Assembly (NCBI RefSeq): GCF_029910095.1
Contig: NZ_CP094526.1
Location: 6,076,001 to 6,140,000, forward strand
Direction: 5' to 3'
Source: Bradyrhizobium sp. ISRA464
GTDB taxonomy: Bacteria; Pseudomonadota; Alphaproteobacteria; Rhizobiales; Xanthobacteraceae
Length of the DNA stretch: 64,000 nucleotides
The notes under the pieces were generated by a model. That model was not told where the DNA came from and searched no databases. It worked only from the letters and a program-made list of their open reading frames with translations. Shown one piece after another: positions 36,933 to 44,546 of this stretch (the first letter of the stretch is position 1; every line of letters starts with the position of its first letter). Both the position numbers and the translations under genes were made by a program.

Positions 36933-37859
36933 ATGGCACATGGCGTTTCAGTGATGGCGCTGTTCCTGATGCTCGGCGCGTCGACCATAGCGCGCGCGCA
37001 GGAACCGGAATTGCCTGTAAGCGAAGTCGCCCCGGGAATATTCGTGCATGTCGGGGTCGTCGCGCTGATGACGCATGAGAACGAAGGTGCCATCGCCAAT
37101 GTCGGGTTTGTCGTCGGCGACAGCGCCGTCGCCGTGATTGACACCGGCGGCAGTGTCCGCGAGGGGCGCCAGTTGCTGGCCGCGGTCCGTAGCCATACCG
37201 ACAAGCCGATCCGCTATGTCATCAACACACACGCCCACCCGGACCACAGCTTCGGTAACGCCGCCTTCGTGAAGGAGGGCACGAGGTTCGTCGGCCACAA
37301 GAACCTGCCGAACGCGCTGGCCACGCGCGGGCAATTCTATCTCGACGGCTTCCGCCGGACGATGGGCGACGCGCTGATCGACGAGGTCCGCATCATTCCA
37401 CCGACCGTGCTGGTCAATGACACGCTCAAGCTCGACCTCGGCGGCCGGATCCTCACCCTCAAGGCATGGCCGGCCGCGCACAGTGACAACGACCTTACGG
37501 TGCTTGATGAGCGGACCAGAACCCTGTTCGCCGGCGATCTGGTGTTCCTGACCCATATTCCCGTGGTCGACGGCAGCCTGAAGGGCTGGCTGCGTGCGCT
37601 CGACGACCTTGCCGCCATCCCCGCGCAGCGCGTGGTTCCCGGTCACGGAGCCGTGAGCAAATGGCCTGCGGCGCTCGCGGACGAACGGCGTTATCTCGGC
37701 ACGCTGGCCGTGGACGTTCGCGCGCTGATCGCGAGCGGCAAGCCGATCACGGAGGCGGCCGAACATGCCGCAGCGTCCGAACGAACCCGCTGGCAGCTGT
37801 TCGACGATTACAATGCGCGCAACGCAACTGCAGCATTTTCGGAAATGGAATGGGAATAG
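36933..37859 (+). CDS. Quinoprotein relay system zinc metallohydrolase (MBL fold)
   Basis: A 308-residue exported protein (signal peptide with AQ at the cleavage region) of the metallo-beta-lactamase fold. The metal motif H100-x-H102-x-D104-H105 lies in [12 protein letters not shown], with further ligands in [10 protein letters not shown] and VPGHGAVS. This SoxH-related group occurs next to SoxYZ-like carriers and PQQ dehydrogenases. GCGGGAAC precedes the ATG. The SoxYZ-like gene follows by 46 bases and is probably the protein partner. True substrate unknown. Confidence 0.83.
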   Translation: MAHGVSVMALFLMLGASTIARAQEPELPVSEVAPGIFVHVGVVALMTHENEGAIANVGFVVGDSAVAVIDTGGSVREGRQLLAAVRSHTDKPIRYVINTHAHPDHSFGNAAFVKEGTRFVGHKNLPNALATRGQFYLDGFRRTMGDALIDEVRIIPPTVLVNDTLKLDLGGRILTLKAWPAAHSDNDLTVLDERTRTLFAGDLVFLTHIPVVDGSLKGWLRALDDLAAIPAQRVVPGHGAVSKWPAALADERRYLGTLAVDVRALIASGKPITEAAEHAAASERTRWQLFDDYNARNATAAFSEMEWE

Positions 37860-37905
37860 CCGTCGCGGTGCCCTATAGTGACGCGGCCACATTGGATCAG
37901 CGAAC

Positions 37906-38736
37906 ATGCTTCGACATCGCATCCGCCTGCTCTGCCTCGCCAGCCTTGTGTCGGTCGCGCTGGCTGTACCCGTCGCGCCCGCGGCAAGCACGGATTCCTA
38001 CGATCCCTGGCCGGGGCTCGTCCAGGACATCTTCAACAACCGTCCGATGAACGATGGCAGCGACGTCATCGGCATCGAGATGCCGGCGCGGGCGGAAGAC
38101 GCCGCGATCGTCCCGGTGAGGCTGCGCACCAAGCTGTCGCCCGGCGACAACCGCCGCATCAAGACGATCACGCTCGTGATCGACCAGAACCCCGCACCGA
38201 TGGCAGCGAAGTTCACGCTGGCTCCGGACGCCAACGTCACCGAGATCTCCACCCGGGTCCGCGTCAACAACTATACCAATGTGCACGCGGTCGCCGAGCT
38301 CAGCGACGGCAAGCTCTACGTGACCAAGACCTATGTGAAGGCGTCCGGCGGCTGCTCGGCGCCGGCGGTCAAGAACGCCGAAGAAGCGAAGAATCGGCTC
38401 GGCCAGATGCGCTACCGGCAATTCGCAAGGCCGGAACAGGGACCGGCGAGCAATATCCGCGAAGCCCAGATCATGATCGGCCATCCCAACAATTCCGGTC
38501 TTCAGATGGATCAGATCACGCACCTCTACATCCCGGCCTTCTTCATCAACGAACTGCACCTTTGGCAGGACGACAGCCCGGTGCTGGCGATGGAGGGAGG
38601 AATCTCGATCTCCGAGGACCCCAATATCCGCCTCACCTATGTGTCGAACGGGGCGAAGCACTTCCGCGCCGAGGCCAAGGACACCGACGGGCATGTCTTC
38701 CAGCACGAATGGAATGCCGACGCTTCCGGGACCTGA
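37906..38736 (+). CDS. Quinoprotein-associated SoxYZ-like carrier protein
   Basis: A 276-residue exported fusion of a SoxY-like and a SoxZ-like immunoglobulin domain. The SoxY-type swinging-arm motif GGCSAP is at residues 148-153 (C150 as carrier cysteine), now internal because of the fusion. The SoxZ-like half includes MIGHPNNSGLQMDQ and an FINELHLWQDDSPVL strand. In sulfur oxidation such a Cys carries sulfane intermediates; its role next to PQQ enzymes is not established. Coupled by position to the metallohydrolase. Confidence 0.85.
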   Translation: MLRHRIRLLCLASLVSVALAVPVAPAASTDSYDPWPGLVQDIFNNRPMNDGSDVIGIEMPARAEDAAIVPVRLRTKLSPGDNRRIKTITLVIDQNPAPMAAKFTLAPDANVTEISTRVRVNNYTNVHAVAELSDGKLYVTKTYVKASGGCSAPAVKNAEEAKNRLGQMRYRQFARPEQGPASNIREAQIMIGHPNNSGLQMDQITHLYIPAFFINELHLWQDDSPVLAMEGGISISEDPNIRLTYVSNGAKHFRAEAKDTDGHVFQHEWNADASGT

Positions 38737-38774
38737 CGCCCGTAGCGGGCACGGACGCAAAGTTCACTGCATCA

Positions 38775-38910
38775 CATGCCATACCCTCATCCTGAGGGCC
38801 CGCGAGACGCGGACGTCTCGATGTAGGCCAAGAACAAGGCCTCCTGGTTCGCCTGGCGATGCGCAGCATCGTCCAGAGACGCGCGTTCCGCGCTCCTCAC
38901 CATGAGGGGC
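38775..38910. repeat. Dispersed palindromic repeat (CCTCATCCTGAGG type)
   Basis: Complementary ends CCCTCATCCTGAGGGC and GCTCCTCACCATGAGGGG enclose CGCGAGACGCGGACGTCTCG and GAGACGCGCGTTCCGCGCTC. This architecture matches a well-known intergenic repeat of Bradyrhizobium and Rhodopseudomonas as I recall it. It sits between the convergent SoxYZ-like gene and the next minus-strand gene, where it could end transcription from both sides. Confidence 0.65.
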
Positions 38911-38912
38911 TG

Positions 38913-39272
38913 TTAGAAGCACCTGACTTCGGCTTCCGCCTGCGCGCGCCGCAGATCGTTGAGCGCGTTCGTCGCCTGCTCGGACGAGCGGAACTGCGTT
39001 CCCAGATTGCCGCGCACCTGCGACATGCTCAATACGGTCTCGGCCGTGACATAGCGGTCATAGGGTATGAGCGACGCAACGACGTCCACCGAGCAGGAAC
39101 ACTGCTCGAGCGTCTGCCGGGTCTCGCCATTGGCCTTCATGCAGCCGAACACATATTCGGCCCGCGCCGAGGTCGGATAGTCGTTGACCTCATCGGCCCG
39201 CGCGCTCATGCCCGTCGCGGCGAGCATGGCCGAGACGGCGACAATCGGTCCTAGCATGCCAGCTCGTGCCAT
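38913..39272 (-). CDS. Small exported cysteine-containing protein
   Basis: A 119-residue protein with signal peptide (MLGPIVAVSAMLAATGMSARA) and mature residues with conserved-looking cysteines (YVFGCMKANG, LEQCSCSVD, VRCF at the end). No named family recognised by me. The start with AGGAAGCAGGACC upstream is preferred. It is divergent from the SsuA-like gene by under 100 bases and within the quinoprotein island, so it may belong to that system; function unknown. Confidence 0.65.
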   Translation of the reverse strand: MARAGMLGPIVAVSAMLAATGMSARADEVNDYPTSARAEYVFGCMKANGETRQTLEQCSCSVDVVASLIPYDRYVTAETVLSMSQVRGNLGTQFRSSEQATNALNDLRRAQAEAEVRCF

Positions 39273-39358
39273 GGTCCTGCTTCCTCTTCTCCTGCCGCAG
39301 GCTATGCTATGAGTCGACGACAGAAAAGAAAACATTCGGGGAAGTGGCTCACGAGGCA

Positions 39359-40339
39359 ATGAAGAGTTCTGTTCGCATGCTGCTGGCCGCGGCCATTCTG
39401 GCCGTCATGCAGGTCGGCACCTCCTGCGACGCGGAGACAATCCGCGTTGCAGCGCAGAAGACCGGGACGCTGGCCTGGGAACTGGCGGTCATCCGCTCCC
39501 ACGGTCTCGACAAGAAGGCCAACCTGTCGATCGACATCGTCGAACTCGCAAGTCCCGAGGCCGGCAAGATCGCGCTGCGTGCCGGCACGGCCGACGTGAT
39601 GGTGTCCGACTGGCCCTGGGTGTCGCGCGAGCGATCGCTCGGCGCCAAGCTGCAGTTCTATCCCTATTCGAGCGCGCTCGGCGCCGTGATGGTCCCGGCG
39701 TCGTCCCCGATCAAGACGCTCGCCGATCTCAGGGGCCGCAAGCTCGCCGTCGCCGGCGGGGCGATCGACAAGAACTGGCTGCTGCTGCAGGCGGCGTTGA
39801 AGCAGGAGGGTATCGACCTGAAGTCGCAATCGACCATCGTCTACGGCGCCCCACCGCTGCTCGCGGCCAAGACGCTCGGCGGCGAGATGGACGCTGTCCT
39901 CAACTACTGGAATTTCTGTGCCGCGCTCGAGGCCAAGGGCTTTCGCCGCCTCGCCGGCATGGAAGACGTCCTCAAGAAGCTCGGCACCAAGGGACGGATT
40001 GCGATGATCGGTTACGTCTTCGACGAAGCCTGGGCCAACGCCAACCGCGACCTGGTCGCCCGCTTCATCGCCATGACGCGCGCGGCAAAGGAGATCCTCG
40101 CGACATCGGACGCCGAATGGGATGCGATTGCGCCGCTCACCGGCGCACCCGATGCCGCCACCCTGCACGCCTATCGCGACCGCTATCGCGAAGGCATTCC
40201 GCGCCGATCGGTCGCCGACGAAGAGGCCGATGCGCGCGTGCTCTACCGCGTGCTGGCGCAGATCGGCGGCCGCGAACTCGTCGGGAACGCGACCGAACTC
40301 GACCCTGGTACCTTCTATCAAGCAAATCCCGGAGACTGA
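39359..40339 (+). CDS. SsuA-like ABC transporter substrate-binding protein
   Basis: A 326-residue secreted protein with signal peptide (MLLAAAILAVMQVG) and a nitrate/sulfonate/thiamine-precursor type binding fold: TIRVAAQKTGTLAWELAVIR, LRAGTADVMVSDWPWVSRER and LRGRKLAVAGGAIDKNWLLL. The ATG follows ACGAGG. First gene of an importer operon (permease then ATPase). The ligand is unknown; its place inside the PQQ/lanthanide island suggests an alcohol-oxidation-linked solute or cofactor. Confidence 0.85.
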   Translation: MKSSVRMLLAAAILAVMQVGTSCDAETIRVAAQKTGTLAWELAVIRSHGLDKKANLSIDIVELASPEAGKIALRAGTADVMVSDWPWVSRERSLGAKLQFYPYSSALGAVMVPASSPIKTLADLRGRKLAVAGGAIDKNWLLLQAALKQEGIDLKSQSTIVYGAPPLLAAKTLGGEMDAVLNYWNFCAALEAKGFRRLAGMEDVLKKLGTKGRIAMIGYVFDEAWANANRDLVARFIAMTRAAKEILATSDAEWDAIAPLTGAPDAATLHAYRDRYREGIPRRSVADEEADARVLYRVLAQIGGRELVGNATELDPGTFYQANPGD

Positions 40340-40340
40340 G

Positions 40341-41078
40341 GTGCTGCGTCTCCTGTCATTCGCGCTGTTCATTACGACCTGGTGGATTGCCTCGCTCCTG
40401 GTCGGCGAGGCGAAATTGCCGGCGCCGCCGGTGGTGCTGTCGGCGATGATCGCCGAGGCCAGGACCGGGGCGTTGTTTCTCAATCTGGGCGCGACGCTGG
40501 CGCGCGTTGCGCTGGCATTCACACTGGCCATGGCGCTCGGCTCGGCGATCGGCTACGCGATGGGCCGGGTCCGGCTGGTCAACCGGCTCGGCGATCCCTG
40601 GCTGATTCTGCTGCTCAACCTGCCGGCGCTCGTCGTCATCGTGCTGGCCTATATCTGGGCCGGGCTCACCGAGGTTGCGGCCATCGCGGCGATCGCCATC
40701 AACAAGCTACCGACCGCCGTCGTGACGCTGCGCGAGGGGGCGCGCGCGCTCGACCCGGCGCTGGACGAGATGGCGACGGCGTTTGCGTTTCCGCGTGGCC
40801 GCCTGTACCGGCACGTGATCCTGCCGCAGCTTGCGCCCTACATCGCGGCCGCTGCGCGGTCCGGGCTCTCACTGGTCTGGAAGATCGTGCTGGTCGCCGA
40901 GCTGCTGGGCCGGCCGAACGGCGTCGGCTTCGAGATCGGCGTCGCCTTCCAGCTCTTCGACATCCCGCTGCTGCTCGCCTACTCGCTGAGCTTTGCGGCG
41001 GTCGTGCTGGTCATCGAAACCCTGCTGGTACAGCCGTTTGAAACTAGGCTATCGCGGTGGCGGCTCCGTGCAGCTTGA
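40341..41078 (+). CDS. SsuC-like ABC transporter permease
   Basis: A 245-residue inner-membrane permease with about six helices (FALFITTWWIASLLVG at the start) and the binding-protein-dependent EAA-like loop DEMATAFAFPRGRLYRHVIL. The GTG start lies 1 base after the previous stop, with CCCGGAGA upstream. Its 3' end overlaps the ATPase start by 11 bases, so the three genes are tightly coupled. Confidence 0.87.
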   Translation: MLRLLSFALFITTWWIASLLVGEAKLPAPPVVLSAMIAEARTGALFLNLGATLARVALAFTLAMALGSAIGYAMGRVRLVNRLGDPWLILLLNLPALVVIVLAYIWAGLTEVAAIAAIAINKLPTAVVTLREGARALDPALDEMATAFAFPRGRLYRHVILPQLAPYIAAAARSGLSLVWKIVLVAELLGRPNGVGFEIGVAFQLFDIPLLLAYSLSFAAVVLVIETLLVQPFETRLSRWRLRAA

Positions 41079-41778
41079 CGTCAATATCACGGGCAAGAGC
41101 TTCGAGAACGCCGCCGGCAAGCGCCACGACGTGCTCGGTAGCATCACCTTCACGCTGAATGCCGGCGAAGTCGGCGTGGTGTTCGGCCCCTCGGGCTGCG
41201 GCAAGAGCACCTTGCTCAGGATTCTTGCCGGCCTCGACCGCAACTACCAGGGCAAGGTCGCGCGCTCCGCCGACGTTCGGCTCGGCATGGTATTTCAGGA
41301 GCCGCGGCTGTTGCCCTGGCGCTCGGTCGAGGAGAATGTGCGGCTCGCCGCGCCACATGTCGACGACAGCGGGCTTGCGACGCTGTTCGATGTGCTGGAG
41401 TTGACCGCGCACCGCAGCCATTTCCCCGGTGAACTGTCGCTCGGCCTCGCCCGCCGCGTCGCGCTGGCGAGGGCCTTTGCCATCGACCCCGATTTCCTGA
41501 TCCTCGACGAGCCGCTGGCTTCGCTCGACAGCGCGCTTGCCGGCCGGCTGCGGGACCAGATCGCCACGCTGGTCGCCAGTCGAAAGATGATGACGCTCCT
41601 GGTCACCCATGATCTCGACGATGCGGTCCGCCTCGGCGACCGCCTGTTCTTCCTGTCGGCGCGGCCGGCCCGGATCGTTCACGTCGAAACGATTGCGACG
41701 CCGCGGGCGACACGAAGCGAGCAGGAGATCACCGAAATCAAGACGCGCCTCTCGCAGCTGGACCTTGCAAATATGTGA
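41068..41778 (+). CDS. SsuB-like ABC transporter ATPase
   Basis: A 236-residue ATPase with Walker A FGPSGCGKST, Q-loop GMVFQEPRLLPWR, a degenerate signature ELSLGLARRVALARAF (SLGLA replaces the usual LSGGQ), Walker B FLILDEPLASLD and switch VTHDLDDA. The GTG start inside the permease gene is the only start before the conserved first strand. The altered signature may be tolerated, as in some nitrate/taurine importers. It powers the adjacent SsuC-like permease. Confidence 0.86.
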   Translation: MQLDVNITGKSFENAAGKRHDVLGSITFTLNAGEVGVVFGPSGCGKSTLLRILAGLDRNYQGKVARSADVRLGMVFQEPRLLPWRSVEENVRLAAPHVDDSGLATLFDVLELTAHRSHFPGELSLGLARRVALARAFAIDPDFLILDEPLASLDSALAGRLRDQIATLVASRKMMTLLVTHDLDDAVRLGDRLFFLSARPARIVHVETIATPRATRSEQEITEIKTRLSQLDLANM

Positions 41779-41818
41779 GGCGCGTTCATCCTTGAGGAAA
41801 ATCCACGGAGGTTTCTCG

Positions 41819-42172
41819 ATGTCGCGTGCGTTGATCGTGGTTGCTGTCTCGTTGCTCGCCGTGCCGAGCCTGGCGCTCGCGCAAAGCAAGGGCAAGGGCA
41901 TCCGCCTGTGGAACCTGACCAGCGCGACGATTTCGGGCTTCGAACTGTCGCCGGCCGGCAAGAACGAGTGGGGTCCCAACCAGACGCTGAACGACAAGGA
42001 CAAGGAGGTCGACCACGACGAGAGGCTGCGCATCACCGGCGTCGAGCCCGGCCGCTACGATGCCAAGGTCAGCTACGCCGGATCGAGGCAGTGCTTCGTC
42101 CGCGACATCGAGATCAAGGCCGACGCCGTGTTCTCGGTCTCCGACAAGGACCTGAAGGACTGCAACAAGTAA
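41819..42172 (+). CDS. Small exported protein of unknown function
   Basis: A 117-residue protein with signal peptide (LIVVAVSLLAVPSLALA) and a beta-rich mature part: IRLWNLTSATISGFELSPAG, ERLRITGVEPGRYDAKVSY, and two cysteines (SRQCFVRD and KDCNK). ACGGAGG precedes the ATG at good distance. It follows the importer by 40 bases and may share its transcript. No family recognised. Confidence 0.75.
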   Translation: MSRALIVVAVSLLAVPSLALAQSKGKGIRLWNLTSATISGFELSPAGKNEWGPNQTLNDKDKEVDHDERLRITGVEPGRYDAKVSYAGSRQCFVRDIEIKADAVFSVSDKDLKDCNK

Positions 42173-42272
42173 GAGCCTTCGATTCTGATCGAATCAGAAC
42201 CGAAGCTCTAGATTGTAGTCTTGACGCATTTTCTTCGCGCGAACCGGTGCCCACTTCGCTCGAAACGCCCTA
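42172..42272. repeat. Dispersed palindromic repeat, second copy
   Basis: Begins with AGAGCCTTCGATTCTGATCG and its complement AATCAGAACCGAAGCTCTAG, followed by TTGACGCATTTTCTTCGCGC, GAACCGGTGCCCACTTCGCT and CGAAACGCCC. Apart from substitutions it is the repeat at 23980-24084 in opposite orientation. It lies between convergent genes and could serve as a terminator. Confidence 0.7.
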
Positions 42273-42274
42273 GA

Positions 42275-42511
42275 CTAGCCGGGCGACATGTTGCCGCCCG
42301 CGCCGGCATGGTCATGAGCGTGCGGATATTCGCAACGCCACCTCACCGCTGTCCATTTCGGATGCTCGCCGATCCATTGCGCGATATAGGGTGGCGCGGC
42401 CATCGCACATTGCTGCGGCGATCCCTGCCAGTCGAAGACCAGGTGCTTCTCCTCGCAGGTGGCGGGCGACGTCACGACACATACGGTGACGATCAAATCG
42501 ATCAGGTTCAT
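42275..42511 (-). CDS. Small conserved-looking hypothetical protein
   Basis: A 78-residue protein starting MNLIDLIVTVCVVTSPATCEEKHLV, with an N-terminal hydrophobic stretch that could be a signal or anchor, four cysteines and a histidine-rich end (YPHAHDHAG). I recall similar small proteins in rhizobia but no function. It is convergent with the exported gene across the repeat. A role in metal binding is possible but unproven. Confidence 0.6.
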   Translation of the reverse strand: MNLIDLIVTVCVVTSPATCEEKHLVFDWQGSPQQCAMAAPPYIAQWIGEHPKWTAVRWRCEYPHAHDHAGAGGNMSPG

Positions 42512-42578
42512 GTGCTATCCTCAAACATGCCCATTGGCAGATAACACTGCAAAGTACGCAATCAGGCAATCCGCAGTT

Positions 42579-42812
42579 TCACAGCCCCGTGAAACAGCGC
42601 AGGAACCGGCCCCTGGCGAAGCGACCCGTGGTCTCGCTTTGGAATTCGCGCTCGCCGACGGTGTCGACATCCGATCCGATCATGAACCCGAAGAAGATGT
42701 GTTCGGTATCGATTTCCTCGGCTTGCACGGCAAGCGGTAACTCCGCGGCGACGATCGCGGTCGCAGCACATGGGGTCTCTGCCCACCTAACCTTGTTGAT
42801 TCCGAAAACCAT
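42579..42812 (-). pseudogene. Truncated gene fragment (N-terminus of an exported protein)
   Basis: Reads MVFGINKVRWAETPCAATAI, an apparent hydrophobic leader with AVQAEE at the expected cleavage point, then IDTEHIFFGFMIGSDVDTVG and REFQSETTGRFARG, after which it stops. The second half looks like the beginning of a larger exported rhizobial protein I only dimly recognise, so this is probably a truncated remnant downstream of pqqA. A genuine 77-residue protein is the alternative. Confidence 0.45.
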
Positions 42813-43036
42813 CGGGCCGGCTTGAAAACCCGCGCCCCTGCAACAACGATGTCCCCCTAACTCAGCCGTAGGGCGGCGAGCAAATCTGGCTGCAAGCGCA
42901 GATCAGCGCGCAACGCGGCCTCTGCCGATCGCGGCGATCGATGGTTCAGAGCCCGGCGGCACAGTCGCCGCCGAAACGCAGACGCCTGCCACGGCTCGAC
43001 GCAGCGAGCCGCACGAGCCGGGCAGAACGTCTCAAC

Positions 43037-43117
43037 TCACTTGCGCGCTGCGCAGGCGTACATGTTGATTTCCATGCCCACCGGCACTTCGACGATCTTC
43101 GGGGTTTTCCAGGTCAT
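43037..43117 (-). CDS. pqqA: PQQ precursor peptide PqqA
   Basis: A 26-residue peptide reading TWKTPKIVEVPVGMEINMYA after the initial Met and ending CAARK. E16 and Y20 in the EINMY motif are the residues cross-linked to make PQQ, and the length is standard. GGGAG sits 9 bases before the ATG. No pqqB, C, D or E follows in the window; the next minus-strand sequence is a degenerate fragment. It is therefore an orphan or additional precursor gene inside the quinoprotein island. Confidence 0.93.
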   Translation of the reverse strand: MTWKTPKIVEVPVGMEINMYACAARK

Positions 43118-43466
43118 TCGCGTGCTCCCAAGTAAGCTGGCGCGAGACTCGCGCCGGGGGCGAAACCTAGGGCCGCCTCCAACCCGGCGCAAGCGGCCGG
43201 GACAATGGCCGACTTCGCTGCTGGACATATGTCTTGACCGATGGCTCGACCGCATCCGTCCGGGCGGGAGCTGGCCAGGCAACGCCCGACACTGTTCTGT
43301 CAGGCATTTTCCGGCTTCCGCCACGTGCGGGGGCAATCCCCGCCCCCTGTCACTTCAACCGTGTCTTGTCCAGGAGTGAAATCGCAATTTTTTTTATCAT
43401 TGCCGGAGCAAGACCTTCAGGGCCTGCTCCCGACCCACGAATGCTCCGCCGAAGCCGCCCCCAGCC
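43118..43466. promoter_or_regulatory. Upstream region of pqqA, downstream of lanM
   Basis: About 350 bases without a gene. A GC-rich hairpin (GGAGCAAGACC near 43405 pairing with GCCTGCTCC near 43422) follows lanM, but its T-run is on the wrong side for a minus-strand intrinsic terminator. The pqqA promoter should lie at the left part; no clear box was assigned. Confidence 0.4.
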
Positions 43467-43865
43467 CTATTTGAGCAGGCGCAGCAGCGCACGTCCGGCG
43501 CGCGAATTCAGCTCCTTCGCATCCAACGTTCCGTCCTTGTCCGGATCGGCCGCATTGAAGCGCTGTTCGACGACCGCAAGATATTCGTCGAGAGTAAGCG
43601 TGCCATCGTGATCGGGATCCGCGGCAGCCAGCCCCTTTGCGGTCAGTCGTCCTCTCAATTCGCGCACGTCGAGTGTGCCGTCATGATCATGATCGAGCCG
43701 CGCAAACAGATCGGCGGCGGCCTTCTTGGCCTCGGCGAGATCGACCGTGCCGTCATTGTCCAGGTCGAGCATCTTGAGCGCGCTGGTACGGCGGGAGGCC
43801 GCCAACGCGGGACCTGACAGGACTGCTGCCAGCAGCGTCAGAGCAACAGATCGGCGCGATATCAT
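43467..43865 (-). CDS. lanM: Lanmodulin-like lanthanide-binding EF-hand protein
   Basis: A 132-residue protein with signal peptide (VALTLLAAVLSGPALA) and four 12-residue EF-hand loops at D34-E45, D58-E69, D83-E94 and D107-E118. The loops are separated by only 12-13 residues, the unusual spacing of lanmodulin. Loops 3 and 4 keep the lanmodulin proline at position 2 (DPDHDG, DPDKDG); loop 1 has Leu and loop 2 His, and loop 3 has Thr instead of Asp at position 9. Surrounding text such as EYLAVVEQRFNAADPDKDGT closely parallels the known protein. ATG follows GGAGGAG. It should bind lanthanides in the periplasm. Confidence 0.9.
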   Translation of the reverse strand: MISRRSVALTLLAAVLSGPALAASRRTSALKMLDLDNDGTVDLAEAKKAAADLFARLDHDHDGTLDVRELRGRLTAKGLAAADPDHDGTLTLDEYLAVVEQRFNAADPDKDGTLDAKELNSRAGRALLRLLK

Positions 43866-44070
43866 CGTTCGTCTCCTCCTGGAGCCCCCGACAGCGATGC
43901 GGAGCGCAGCCCGCAAGTCGAGACTGATCATAGCAGATTTCAGCGAAACTTCGCACAGATTGTGCAGCCCGCGGAATGCCGTCAGGTTTCGGGTGGAAAG
44001 AAACGACCTATCTGATCATCTGACGGTGTCTCTCGATTGCGTCGCACCATGAGAACGAGCGAGGCCAATC

Positions 44071-44316
44071 ATGTGCTGCATTGACCGGAATGCCTTGGGC
44101 TGCGTCTTCGCGCTCTGTCTGGTCGCATCTGCGTCTGCCCAGAGCGGGCACCCTGCTCCGCTCGGACAGACGACCCTGCAGGGTACGCTGACCGGCAAGG
44201 AGCGGCTCGGCCGCAAATGGACGGATGAGCAGCGCATCGACAATTGCAACGTGCCGCCCGACAAGCGGGGTGCCAAGCCGCGCCCGACCGCCTGCCGGCA
44301 CGCACCATCGAGTTGA
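44071..44316 (+). CDS. Small exported hypothetical protein
   Basis: An 81-residue protein with a signal-peptide-like start (ALGCVFALCLVASASA after MCCIDRN) and a basic, cysteine-containing mature part ending RGAKPRPTACRHAPSS. No ribosome site is strong and no domain is recognised. It lies upstream of the second quinoprotein dehydrogenase on the same strand, and may belong to that cluster. Confidence 0.55.
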   Translation: MCCIDRNALGCVFALCLVASASAQSGHPAPLGQTTLQGTLTGKERLGRKWTDEQRIDNCNVPPDKRGAKPRPTACRHAPSS

Positions 44317-44373
44317 TCGATTCTCTCACGTCGAGCCGGCCGCGAGCGGCGGCGCACCGCTGTGTTGGGTATT

Positions 44374-44449
44374 CCACGGCGGGGTAAGCCGTGGAGACAT
44401 TTGTGGAAAATCGAATGCTCGAAGCCTGCTCGCACCAGCAGCAGGCTTC
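44374..44449 (+). promoter_or_regulatory. Leader with two perfect inverted repeats upstream of the quinoprotein gene
   Basis: Two hairpins lie in the 230-base gap before the dehydrogenase: CCACGGC-GGGGTAA-GCCGTGG (44374-44394) and GAAGCCTGCT with AGCAGGCTTC (44421-44430 / 44440-44449, 9-base loop). Neither has a following U-tract on the plus strand. They may be operators or RNA structures in the 5' leader. Confidence 0.5.
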
Positions 44450-44546
44450 GCGCGCGTTTCCGTATTGACGCGTTTTGGTTTCCAGCGGATGGTTGCAACT
44501 GCAACGTCAGGAATAGGCGTGCAAAAAAGGTCCATTGGAGGAAACA

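Noticed and set aside
35321..38736. A sulfur-oxidation (sox) locus
   Set aside because: Only a SoxYZ-like fusion and a SoxH-like hydrolase are present; soxAX, soxB and soxCD are absent and the neighbours are PQQ-linked.
43381..43430. Intrinsic terminator for lanM
   Set aside because: The hairpin is present but the T-run lies on the side that would precede it in a plus transcript and reads as A in the minus transcript.
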